Assembly (NCBI GenBank): GCA_035296965.1
Contig: DATGZX010000398.1
Coordinates: 1-43,035 of the forward strand
DNA length: 43,035 bases
Origin: DATGZX01 sp035296965
GTDB taxonomy: Bacteria; Planctomycetota; Planctomycetia; Gemmatales; Gemmataceae
Direction: 5' to 3'
Shown: positions 7,857-15,769 of the stretch, in pieces
How positions within the stretch are numbered: the stretch's first letter is position 1
How the letters are laid out: each line of letters begins with the position of its first letter
Made by a program: the position numbers and the translations under genes
The notes under the pieces: generated by a model
The model's input: the letters and a program-made list of their open reading frames with translations, nothing else
The model's database searches: none
What the model was told of the DNA's origin: nothing

Positions 7857-8273
7857 TCCGACACAACTGTTTTCCGGGCTTTTCACCCGGCCCGCGAAGC
7901 GGAGGAGCGGTTGCGCGTCCCCTGGCTCGTTGGCTGTGACGGAGCCCACAGCACCGTGCGTCACCTGCTCGGCATCCCGTTCGATGGGAAGGCATTCGAA
8001 GAATTCTTCACCCTGGCTGACGTTCGGCTGGAGACAACCTATCCTTCGGATGAAATCTCCGTGTCCTTCTTGAAGGGCGATATCCTGGCTCTATTCCCCA
8101 TGCCCGGCGACAAGCGCTTTCGCATCGTCGTGGGACGCCATGAGGCCCCCGCGCCCGGTAGCGAACCAGCGCTGGCCGAGTTCCAGGCTGCTCTCGATGC
8201 CTCGGGCCTGGCAGGAGGGCGCGTCAGCGATCCGGTCTGGATGTCGAACTTCCGCATCAGTCAACGGCAGGTG
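7857..8273 (+). pseudogene. FAD-dependent aromatic monooxygenase remnant, central part
   Basis: About 139 codons translate to the middle of a PheA/TfdB-type flavoprotein monooxygenase. VPWLVGCDGAHSTVRHLLG is the conserved DG motif that contacts both FAD and NAD(P)H, and the segment runs on through ALFPMPGDKRFRIV to NFRISQRQV. The N-terminal GxGxxG Rossmann motif is missing (the sequence before 7857 is the 5' end of the dihaem gene region), and the match stops just before where RVFLAGDAAH should occur. The frame stays open further but is then antisense to the HNH remnant. A matching C-terminal piece lies at 8824-9078. Confidence 0.8.
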
Positions 8274-8284
8274 GCCCTGAAGCC

Positions 8285-8486
8285 AGCCCGAAAGATTGGA
8301 GCTTTTCGCGAAGTTGCAGCTATGGCAACTCCAGGCCAGATTGGACGGATCGTTGCTGCCGCCGTGCTTCTTGGCCACAATGTGTTCGACGTGGAAGGTG
8401 TATGGCTCGTCGTCCTCGTGGATGCGGCAATATTCGCACCGCGCGCCGGCCTGGGCTTGGACCAAGCGTCGCATGGCGGCATCCAT
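8285..8486 (-). pseudogene. HNH endonuclease, truncated at its C-terminus
   Basis: The ATG at 8484-8486 overlaps the preceding stop (TGATG). The first 67 codons are a good HNH nuclease: RCEYC (Cys17, Cys20), FHVEHI with His35, HGGSNDPSNL with Asn49, then CHSC (Cys54, Cys57). Members of this family normally continue for a further 40-60 residues with a GxDPxTG..LFHPR segment. Here the match ends at NLSG, and the open frame continues as antisense of the monooxygenase remnant, so the tail is foreign. The nuclease core is present, but function is doubtful. Confidence 0.75.
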
Positions 8487-8749
8487 CACGTGTTCTTGGC
8501 AAGAAGAAGACGGGCCTTGGCTTGCAGAATGGCGATCAGAGTGCCGACCGAAACGTAGCGTTCATAATCTGAACGTTCCGCCGGGGTCAATTCACCCTCG
8601 TTGCACTTGCGAGCCAGTTCATCCACACGGGTCTGCGTCACGGAATCCGCTTTCAGGCGGATAAGTTTCCGGGCCGCTTCGACGTTGAGGCTCTGGGTGA
8701 CCGGCTCGAGTAGGCGCTCCAAAATAGCGGAAGAATTGCGGCGTCTCAT
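8486..8749 (-). CDS. Small conserved protein partnered with HNH nuclease
   Basis: An intact 87-residue, highly helical protein with ARKLIRLKAD, RVDELARKCNEGELTPAERSDYE and a final LQAKARLLLAKNT. I recall this type of protein as a frequent upstream neighbour of HNH genes in cyanobacteria and planctomycetes; its function is not established. The stop overlaps the HNH start, so the two are translationally coupled. A perfect 6-bp palindrome (CCGCTA..TAGCGG, 8754-8768) lies immediately upstream of the ATG and could be an operator. An antitoxin-like or nuclease-partner role is only a guess. Confidence 0.65.
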   Translation of the reverse strand: MRRRNSSAILERLLEPVTQSLNVEAARKLIRLKADSVTQTRVDELARKCNEGELTPAERSDYERYVSVGTLIAILQAKARLLLAKNT

Positions 8750-8753
8750 AATG

Positions 8754-8768
8754 CCGCTATTCTAGCGG
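8754..8768. promoter_or_regulatory. Short palindrome upstream of the small gene
   Basis: CCGCTA-TTC-TAGCGG lies 5 bp upstream of the ATG at 8749, in the position of a 5' UTR hairpin or autoregulatory operator. The site is only seen once. Confidence 0.3.
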
Positions 8769-8823
8769 AACAATCGTGGGTTAGGAATGTCATCGCTACC
8801 AGACGTCGATTTGTCATAACTGA

Positions 8824-9078
8824 GAGCGTGTCGAAACCGCCAGCCGTGCTTTCGCCGGCCTCATCGACAGCTGTGCGATTGCCTCGGGTTCCAGCGCTCT
8901 TCCGGAGGGCGTGAAGAATGCAAAGCTTCTTCTGGATGCCGAGGGCGCTGTCGTCAAAAATTACGGGGCAGAAGAAAGAACGCTCTTCCTCACGCGCCCT
9001 GACGGCTACGTCGGATACCGGGCTCAATCGCCGGACCCGGCGAAGTTTTTGGCCTACTTGAAACAGATCTTCATTTGA
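8824..9078 (+). pseudogene. FAD-dependent monooxygenase remnant, C-terminal part
   Basis: This frame is open from 8824 to a TGA at 9076-9078 and ends ERTLFLTRPDGYVGYRAQ, then SPDPAKFLAYLKQIFI. RPDGYVG(Y/F)R followed by a short helix and the stop is the usual end (thioredoxin-like domain) of PheA/TfdB-type monooxygenases. It is on the same strand and in the right order relative to the fragment at 7857-8273, but in a different frame and about 200 residues further along the protein. I infer that both pieces derive from one gene that lost its middle when the HNH pair arrived. Confidence 0.65.
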
Positions 9079-9088
9079 AGACAGAAAA

Positions 9089-9137
9089 GGCCCCTCACCC
9101 CCGGCCCCTCTCCCCGGAGTACCGGGGCGAGGGGAGA
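9089..9137. repeat. CCCCTCACCCCC / GGGGAGAGGGG repeat, single unit
   Basis: CCCCTCACCCCCGGCCCCTC is followed by a stem of CCCCTCTCCCCGG with CCGGGGCGAGGGG around an AGTA loop. Related copies are at 12982-13104, 19350-19417 and 30763-30895. This copy lies between the monooxygenase remnant and the end of the ion-channel gene; no gene is seen in 9079-9201. Confidence 0.75.
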
Positions 9138-9201
9138 ACAATCGCTGACACTCGCTTTACGTCCTCGCAGCTCGCAAGGTAGGATGAAAAGCGGGCTAGA
9201 A

Positions 9202-10350
9202 TCAATTGAAGTGTTCATCCCGCTCAGCACCTGCCGGCAGCCTGCCGATGCCGGGCGCACGGCGCATCCAGGCACTGGTTTGCCAGTTGTCGACGGTGGA
9301 CGCTTCCGGCAAGATGGACGGCATGGTGAACAGGAAAAAACGAGCCAGGCCGTCGACGAACGGCTCGTACATGCCGCGCAGCTCCGACAATTTCTGATCC
9401 ACTTCCGACGCTTCCAGCAGGGGCACCCCGGCTTGACGAAGCTGCTCACGGAGTCGTTGCAAGCGATCACTTGGCAGGCGGTCGGGATCGGGCGGCACTG
9501 GTGTAATTTTGAAGATCATGGAAAGGTCCACGGCTGCATGGCGCGCAGCCGCGAAAGTGAGCTGGGCCTGAAAGCGTCCCGTGTCCTTCACTTCCGCGAG
9601 TAATAATGCGCACGTGTCCAGAATGGCGGTAAGTGCCGCTACCCACGACTGGTTGTCGTGCTGCGAGCGATAGTAACTGAGGACCGGGAAAGAAAGGTGA
9701 CTTTCCAATAAATCGGCAGCCCAGCGCTCCCATTCCTCCAGGAAAGGAGTTACTGTGGCGAGGCTCCGCGCTTGGGCGGCACGTAACAGAAGCTGGGCGG
9801 CACTCGGTGGCGAGCCGGCGCGTGCGTCGAGCAGCGCAATCGTGCCTTCCCGCCGTGAAAAGGCCTGAAAGAGCACTGGCAGGTAGCCGATGATCAAGGC
9901 CATGAAGCCAAAGCCCATGCCCGCTTCGACCACGGCAAGGATGCGGCCGGGCCTGGCGGCCGGAGTAAAATCGCCGGAGCCCAGCGTGAAGAACGTGCCG
10001 CCACTCAGGTACAAGTAGGTGCCGAATGTGGCTCGCTCCTCGACGGTAGCGTGAAGAGGCGTCTCGAGCGACCAGTGCAGCAGGCCAAAGCCCGTGATCA
10101 AGCCAGCCACCCAGAGGGCGAATAACGTCAGCATGGAAAAGGGGCCGAAAATGCTGAGAAAAGCCTCCCGTCGCTTGCCCGAAGGGATGCGCAGCCCCAG
10201 CGCTCGCCAGAGCCTCCAGGCATTGCGATAGAACAGGCGGGCCGGGCGGTAAGGTCGTGTGACGCGCCGCGGCTGCACCATTGCCTCAAAGCCATCCACC
10301 AGCACGACGAAAATCAAAGCCACACTCGCCAGCACCAGGATGATCCACAT
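9202..10350 (-). CDS. Ion-channel-like membrane protein with large cytoplasmic tail
   Basis: 382 residues; the ATG at 10350 follows an excellent AGGAG. Hydrophobic segments occur at about 1-20, 66-95 and 132-160. Between the last two lies a pore-loop-like sequence, SGGTFFTLGSGDFTP, resembling the K+ channel filter TVGYGD but with Ser for the Tyr (TLGSGD at 122-127). This fits the Ion_trans_2 family in outline; selectivity for K+ is uncertain. The C-terminal 220 residues are helical and soluble (ERWAADLLESHLSFPVLSYYRSQ and on) and show no RCK/TrkA nucleotide-binding motif. It is divergent from the PQQ propeller gene. Confidence 0.75.
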   Translation of the reverse strand: MWIILVLASVALIFVVLVDGFEAMVQPRRVTRPYRPARLFYRNAWRLWRALGLRIPSGKRREAFLSIFGPFSMLTLFALWVAGLITGFGLLHWSLETPLHATVEERATFGTYLYLSGGTFFTLGSGDFTPAARPGRILAVVEAGMGFGFMALIIGYLPVLFQAFSRREGTIALLDARAGSPPSAAQLLLRAAQARSLATVTPFLEEWERWAADLLESHLSFPVLSYYRSQHDNQSWVAALTAILDTCALLLAEVKDTGRFQAQLTFAAARHAAVDLSMIFKITPVPPDPDRLPSDRLQRLREQLRQAGVPLLEASEVDQKLSELRGMYEPFVDGLARFFLFTMPSILPEASTVDNWQTSAWMRRAPGIGRLPAGAERDEHFN

Positions 10351-10494
10351 GGATGCTCCTAACCGATTGAAGGCACCAGGTTCCGTTTGTCGAGCAAAGG
10401 AAAGAGCTATCCCTGCTCACGGGGGAGTTCCCCTTTAGTAATGGAACTTGATACGCTAGATGCTTTCGCCAGGCTATAGGAGTACGACGCTTCC

Positions 10495-11826
10495 ATGAGA
10501 AAGATAGCGTTTCTGTCCCTGAGCGTATGGTTTTTATCCAGTGTGGTTCGAGCCGGGGATGTCCCTGCAGGAGCATTGGACAACTGGCATCAGTGGCGCG
10601 GCCCTCTCGCCAGCGGCATGGCTCCGCGCGGCGACCCGCCCATCCATTGGGATCAGAAGACGAACATCAAGTGGAAGACAGAGATTCCCGGAAAAGGCAG
10701 CGCGACACCTATAGTCTGGGGTGATCAGGTGTTTCTCCTGACAGCGATTGAAACTGGACGGGAAGCCAAGCCGGAAGAGCTGCCGAAGCCCGACCCGCAC
10801 CTCGAGAAAAAGACTAAGCCGCCAACCACGTTCTGCCAATTCGTCGTTCTCTGCATCGACCGGCACAGCGGCGCCATCCGCTGGCAAAAAACCGCTGCCG
10901 AGCAGGTGCCGCATGAAGGACATCACCCCACGCACAGCTACGCGGCCGCCTCAGCTGCTACCGACGGCCGGCGTTTGATTGCGTCGTTTGGCTCGCATGG
11001 GATCTATTGCTACGACCTGGCGAGCAACCTGCAATGGCAGCGCGACCTGGGCAGGATGCAGACGCGCTTCGGCTGGGGCGAAGGCAGCTCGCCGGTCCTT
11101 CATGGCGAAACAGTGGTCGTGAACTGGGACCACGAAGCAGGCTCGTTTATCGTCGCGCTTGATGCGGGCACCGGAAAGATGCGCTGGAAGGTCGAGCGCG
11201 ACGAGCCGACCTCCTGGGCAACGCCCCTTGTCGTCGAACACGCCGGCCGGACGCAAATTGTCGTCAACGGCACGAAGCGTGCGCGCGGCTACGATTTCGA
11301 AACGGGCAAGCTCCTCTGGCAGTGCGGCGGGCAAACCATCAACGCCATTCCTTCGCCTGTTGCCGACGCGGATGTTGTCTACTGCATGAGCGGTTACACC
11401 GGGTCCGCCGCCTTTGCGATCCCGCTCGGCGCCTCGGGTGACCTCACGGATACCGGCAAATCCCTTTGGCACTATAGCCGGGCGACTCCCTACGTGCCCT
11501 CTCCGCTGCTGGCCGACGACCGGCTCTATTTCACCCAGAGCAACAACGCCATTCTGACTTGCCTCGACGCCAAGACGGGCAAAGTTCTGCTCGACCGCGC
11601 CCGGCTGCCAGGCCTGACGAACCTTTACGGGTCACCGGTTGGAGCAGCAGACCGCATGTACATCGCCGACCGGGATGGGACCACTCTGGTCCTGAAGCGC
11701 GCTCCCCAGGTGGAAGTCCTTGCCACGAACCGACTCGACGACCCAATCGACGCTTCGCCTGCCATCGTCGGGAAGCAGCTTTTCTTGCGGGGAGCAAAGT
11801 ACCTCTATTGCATCGAGGAGCGTTGA
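10495..11826 (+). CDS. Secreted PQQ-type beta-propeller protein
   Basis: 443 residues with a signal peptide (FLSLSVWFLSSVVRA, cut before GDVPAG). The mature protein has repeated beta-propeller blades, including WGDQVFLLTAIE, ALDAGTGKMRWKVER, FETGKLLWQCGG, LDAKTGKVLLDR and IVGKQLFLRGAKYLYCIEE. The blade motif D..TGk..W is that of PQQ-like/BamB-like proteins. NWHQWRGPLASGMAP at the N-terminus is the usual opening of the large planctomycete family of such secreted proteins. No quinoprotein dehydrogenase active-site motif is seen, so a scaffolding or binding role is more likely than enzymatic oxidation. AGGAG lies 11 nt before the ATG. Confidence 0.85.
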   Translation: MRKIAFLSLSVWFLSSVVRAGDVPAGALDNWHQWRGPLASGMAPRGDPPIHWDQKTNIKWKTEIPGKGSATPIVWGDQVFLLTAIETGREAKPEELPKPDPHLEKKTKPPTTFCQFVVLCIDRHSGAIRWQKTAAEQVPHEGHHPTHSYAAASAATDGRRLIASFGSHGIYCYDLASNLQWQRDLGRMQTRFGWGEGSSPVLHGETVVVNWDHEAGSFIVALDAGTGKMRWKVERDEPTSWATPLVVEHAGRTQIVVNGTKRARGYDFETGKLLWQCGGQTINAIPSPVADADVVYCMSGYTGSAAFAIPLGASGDLTDTGKSLWHYSRATPYVPSPLLADDRLYFTQSNNAILTCLDAKTGKVLLDRARLPGLTNLYGSPVGAADRMYIADRDGTTLVLKRAPQVEVLATNRLDDPIDASPAIVGKQLFLRGAKYLYCIEER

Positions 11827-11967
11827 CTGCTCCGCATTCGCGACCGTTGCCCGAGCCGTTACAATTCACAACAGATGAGGGACGCCGACAGGCGCAGGGC
11901 AGTCTCTGCGCCACAGGCGCCGCGTGGCATGTCTCGCTTTTGCTGACGGCGCCAAACCGAAGGCCTC

Positions 11968-14900
11968 ATGAGCACCCTGTATCTAGGCTACGATCAAGAC
12001 AGCCTCGCTGCCCAACTGGCGGCCGATCTGGACGAGGGTATCAAGCACGGCGATTTCTTCGCGCCGGTGACGATCGTCGTGCCGAATCGCTACCTGGGAA
12101 AGTGGCTGCGACTGTGGCTGGCGCGACATCTCGGCATCGCCATCAACCTGCGCTTTCAGTATCTCGAAATCGCCATGTGGGACATGCTGCGGGCTCTGGA
12201 TCCCCGGCCGCAGGCATCGCCTGTCAAAATGCTCGACCATGAGAACTACCGGTTGATGATTCTCTCCGTGTTGCTCCACGATTCAGCAGATGAGCAGCTC
12301 ATGCCGCTGCAGCAATATCTGCGACATGGCGAAGAAGAACCCGGGCGGAAGTTTTACCGCAGGTCGTGGCAGCTCGCCGACCGTCTGGCCGGCCTGCTGC
12401 GTGATTATGAGTACCACCGCCAGGATGCCCTCATTGAAAAGTGGCAGGCCAATAAGGACGCCTACCCGCGTGTCCAGGCCGGCATTCGCGGATTGGAACG
12501 CAGCGAACGGGCCCTGTTTCATGAGGTCATGCGCCAGCCCGACGGTCTGGCGGCTTCCCTGGGCAAGACTACAGACACGATCTACAGAACCCTCCCCCAA
12601 TATGCCAATGAGCTGATGAAACTCTCTTCCGGGCAACCGGAAGAGCACCAGGAGGCACGCCCGGTCCATCTGTTTGGCATCACGCAGATTTCTGGGTTGC
12701 ACGTCCACGTTTTGCGATGGCTTGGCGAGAGGTATGAACTCAACCTCTATCATCTGAACCCACTGGTCGGCAGATTGGGGGCTTTACCGCGCTCCCGAAG
12801 TGAAGCGCGGGCGGCACTACAAGCGCTGGCCAACCGCTTCCGACAAAAGAGCCGGGCGGAAGAACAGTTGCCCGCTGATGGCGAGGAGTTGCTCGCCGCC
12901 TGGGCGCCGGCGGGTGCCGAGAGCCTTTGGCTCATGGCGGATTTGCTGGCAGGCGCTCGCGCCTTCAAGGTGAAAACTGTGCAGCCCCTCGCCCCCGCTT
13001 CGGAGGACAGCGGTTGGGGGGAGGGGGCATGCCTTTTCCAGGCGAATCCCCCTCACCCCCAACCCCTCTCCCCTGAGTACAGGGGAGAGGGGAGAGTTTG
13101 TCGGCCAGGAGTGCTGGGTCGGCTTCAAGATCAATTGCTGGGCCAAATGTTTGGCAAGGAGCTAACCCGGCTGCCACAAGATCGCACGCTGCAATTCGTC
13201 GGCTGCCCGGGCATATACCGCGAAGTCGAAACAGCCTACCAGAGCATTCTGCATAACTTGCATACAAACCCGATCTTGAAGCAAACGGATATCGCGGTCC
13301 TCGTAACGGACATGCCCCGGTACCGACCGGTGATCCAGGCGGTGTTCGGCCGCGCGCCCAAGCGGATCCTATATAACCTTGCTGATTTTTCGGCAGCGGG
13401 TCTCAGCGCCTTCGGGCAGGCGATGCTTGGCCTTCTGGATCTGGCCCTGGAATCATTCTCGCGCTCGCGCGTGTTCAGCGTGCTCCTCAATCCCTGCGTT
13501 CTGGCTAGGCTCGGGGTCGAGCGCGAGCAGGCTTCGATTTGGCTCCAGTGGGCGGAAGCTCTTGGCATTTACCACGGCTGGGACCAGACGGACAAGCAAG
13601 CGCGCGGTTATCCCGACACGCCCTTTTACTGCTGGCGGCTAGGCTTGCAGCGCCTGCGCCTTGGCCGTCTCATGGAGGCTTCGAGCGCAGATGCGGACCG
13701 CCCAGCTTCGCACTTTCACGAAGTTGTCCCCTATGCCGACCTCGCCAGCGCGGACAAAAGCCAGCTGGACAGTTTTTGCCAAGCCGTGGAGGGGCTGCTG
13801 CCTGTCCTGATGCGCCTCCGTGATTTTAGGAAAACGGCCGGCCAATGGGCCGACGAGCTGCGCCGCCTGGTCGCGGCCTTTCTGGCTATCCCTCCCGAAC
13901 GACCCGAGGAAGGGGAGGTGCGCGATCGCTTGCTCCAGGCACTCCCTCAGCTGCGAACCTTGGATCAGTTGTCGGCGACCTCCGGCCACAAGATTGAACT
14001 GCCGCTGGGATTGGTCCGCGAATTCGTACGCGAGAGCTTGGAATGCCTCGAAGGCACCAAGGGAGAATACCTGACGGGCGGCGTAACGATCTCCGCGCTC
14101 CAGCCGCTGCGGCCAGTCCCGTTCCAGATCATCTATCTCTTGGGGATGGGGGAGGGCGATTTTCCCGGCTCCAACGTTTTTCCGACGCTGGATCTCCGGT
14201 CTCTGGAGCGCTGCGCTGGCGACATCCGCCTGCCCGAATCGAACCGTTTCTTGCTGCTCGAAGCCGTACTGGCCGCGCGCCAAAAGCTGTACCTGCTTTA
14301 CAACAACAAAGAGCTGCAAAGGGACCAGGAGCTTCAGCCGTGCGGTCTTGTCAACCAATTGCGCCGCTACCTGGACAAGCATGTCGTGGAGGCGACGTTC
14401 ACGATCAAGGAAGCACCCTTGCATGGCAGCGACCCGAAGCTTCTGCCGCAAGATTCCGGTGAAGACGTTCTCGTGAACTACAACGCGACAGAGCGTCTCC
14501 TTGCGATTCACGAGGCCCAGCAGCGCGGCCGGCTTCGTCTCGACGCGCTACAAACGGAAAAGCTGGAGCAGCGTTTACGCGAGGCGCAACGTCATTTCCC
14601 GCTTCCCGCCGCTCCGCTAGCCGAAGTGCCAGGCCCGCTCACCATCCACCTTCAAGAGCTGCGCGGTTTCCTGCGTTGTCCGGCCGAGGCCGCCCTCAAG
14701 CGCCACCTGCGCCTCAGCGATGAAGAAGAAATCGAGCCGGCGGATTGTGAACCGTTTGCAACTGGATTCCCTCTTGATTATCAGCTGGTGGTAACGGCAC
14801 TCGAACAGTTCGTGGCACGCGCAATCGAGCATGGCGTGGTCGATGCCTTGGCGGATTGGCGGCAGCGGTTTGCGAACCTCTATGCAGAATGGCGCCTGCG

Positions 14901-15768
14901 CGGCAAGACGCCGGAAGGTGCTTTTGCAGAGGTGGACCAGACCCATTTCGAGCAACTCTTGGAAAAGCGCATTTTGGGTGAACAAGGTCTCGCCGATTTC
15001 CTGCACCGACGCGCTGGCATGAAATTCTGCGGGCCAGTGGTGCTCGGCGAAAGCCTCACGCCCGTCGGCGCCCGGCTCCGCCTGCCTGCCCTGGAAATCG
15101 CGCTGTCGCCTGTCGAGAAACAATACTCCTTGCCGGCCACGGTTCGCCTGGTCGGTATGTTGCCCCTGGTCTGGCGCAGTAGTGAAGGCCTCGAGGCACT
15201 TGTCATCACAAATGCTGCCAAGGCAAGGGTCCCGGCAGACAACCTGAGCAAAGCGCTCCTGGAGCCTTTGCTGTTCTTCTTTGCCTTCGTGGCCAGCGCA
15301 GAACGACAGGGCGACGCCGCGGGTTCTCGGGAGTGGCTGAGTCCGGCAAGCTTTCGGCTTCATGTCGCTCAAGAAGAAGGCGTCACCAGCTTCACGTATC
15401 GCGCCGAGGACATCACGCCGGACCAAGCGCGTGCTTACTTGACGGGCCTGGTCGAGGATTTCTTGAATCGAGGCAGTTTCGATCTCCTGCCTTTCGACGT
15501 GGTGGCGAATGATAAGGACCTTCGATCCGCTTACACCCTGCCGGCCGGCGCGGAAGAGCTGGAGCTGCTGCACGGTGATTACCGCCACTTGTTGCAGGAA
15601 GCCATCGAGCGAGACGCTGAGAACGATCGTCCTGCCTATCGGCCCATGAAGCTCATGGAGATCATCGAAGCCAATATCCCGGAAGACGCGTTCGAAAAAA
15701 TGCGGCGCCGTTTTCACCTTCTCGACCGGGGCCCGGCACGCGCCCGCGATGGCCAGGGAGGATCCTAG
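11968..15768 (+). CDS. recC: RecC, exodeoxyribonuclease V gamma subunit
   Basis: 1266 residues (E. coli RecC 1122). The N-terminus PVTIVVPNRYLGKWLRLWLA, followed by LGIAINLRFQYLEIAMWDML, is the RecC inactive-helicase domain opening. Other RecC features are the HLFGITQISGLHVHVLRWL block and the region around LQPLRPVPFQIIYLLGMGEGDFPG (about 710-735). RecC has no catalytic motifs; it scans for the Chi sequence, splits the duplex and holds RecB and RecD together. Residues about 339-379 are encoded by a dispersed GC-rich repeat and match nothing in RecC. The recB start follows 1 nt after the stop, so the genes form an operon. The ATG is weakly preceded by GAAGG. Confidence 0.9.
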   Translation: MSTLYLGYDQDSLAAQLAADLDEGIKHGDFFAPVTIVVPNRYLGKWLRLWLARHLGIAINLRFQYLEIAMWDMLRALDPRPQASPVKMLDHENYRLMILSVLLHDSADEQLMPLQQYLRHGEEEPGRKFYRRSWQLADRLAGLLRDYEYHRQDALIEKWQANKDAYPRVQAGIRGLERSERALFHEVMRQPDGLAASLGKTTDTIYRTLPQYANELMKLSSGQPEEHQEARPVHLFGITQISGLHVHVLRWLGERYELNLYHLNPLVGRLGALPRSRSEARAALQALANRFRQKSRAEEQLPADGEELLAAWAPAGAESLWLMADLLAGARAFKVKTVQPLAPASEDSGWGEGACLFQANPPHPQPLSPEYRGEGRVCRPGVLGRLQDQLLGQMFGKELTRLPQDRTLQFVGCPGIYREVETAYQSILHNLHTNPILKQTDIAVLVTDMPRYRPVIQAVFGRAPKRILYNLADFSAAGLSAFGQAMLGLLDLALESFSRSRVFSVLLNPCVLARLGVEREQASIWLQWAEALGIYHGWDQTDKQARGYPDTPFYCWRLGLQRLRLGRLMEASSADADRPASHFHEVVPYADLASADKSQLDSFCQAVEGLLPVLMRLRDFRKTAGQWADELRRLVAAFLAIPPERPEEGEVRDRLLQALPQLRTLDQLSATSGHKIELPLGLVREFVRESLECLEGTKGEYLTGGVTISALQPLRPVPFQIIYLLGMGEGDFPGSNVFPTLDLRSLERCAGDIRLPESNRFLLLEAVLAARQKLYLLYNNKELQRDQELQPCGLVNQLRRYLDKHVVEATFTIKEAPLHGSDPKLLPQDSGEDVLVNYNATERLLAIHEAQQRGRLRLDALQTEKLEQRLREAQRHFPLPAAPLAEVPGPLTIHLQELRGFLRCPAEAALKRHLRLSDEEEIEPADCEPFATGFPLDYQLVVTALEQFVARAIEHGVVDALADWRQRFANLYAEWRLRGKTPEGAFAEVDQTHFEQLLEKRILGEQGLADFLHRRAGMKFCGPVVLGESLTPVGARLRLPALEIALSPVEKQYSLPATVRLVGMLPLVWRSSEGLEALVITNAAKARVPADNLSKALLEPLLFFFAFVASAERQGDAAGSREWLSPASFRLHVAQEEGVTSFTYRAEDITPDQARAYLTGLVEDFLNRGSFDLLPFDVVANDKDLRSAYTLPAGAEELELLHGDYRHLLQEAIERDAENDRPAYRPMKLMEIIEANIPEDAFEKMRRRFHLLDRGPARARDGQGGS
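12982..13104 (+). repeat. Composite CCCCTC / GAGGGG repeat inside recC
   Basis: Two hairpin units are joined by a spacer: GCCCCTCGCCCCCGC..GGTTGGGGGGAGGGGG, then CATGCCTTTTCCAGGCGAAT, then CCCCCTCACCCCCAACCCC..GGGGAGAGGGG, then AGAGTTTGTCGG. The same order and a similar spacer are found in the intergenic copy at 30763-30895. It adds about 41 in-frame codons (translated partly as PHPQPLSPEYRGEG) with no stop. Confidence 0.8.
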
Positions 15769-15769
15769 C

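Noticed and set aside
7787..7864. N-terminal extension of the dihaem protein to 7864
   Set aside because: The added residues are polar and precede a good signal anchor that has its own AGAGG site; the DNA there belongs to the remnant region.
6503..9078. A phage or integrative element spanning the HNH region
   Set aside because: No integrase, phage structural gene or att-like repeats flank it; only the small HNH pair seems foreign.
12982..13104. A CRISPR-like or G-quadruplex array in recC
   Set aside because: There are only two units with unequal arms and no regular spacers; it is better explained as the dispersed composite repeat.
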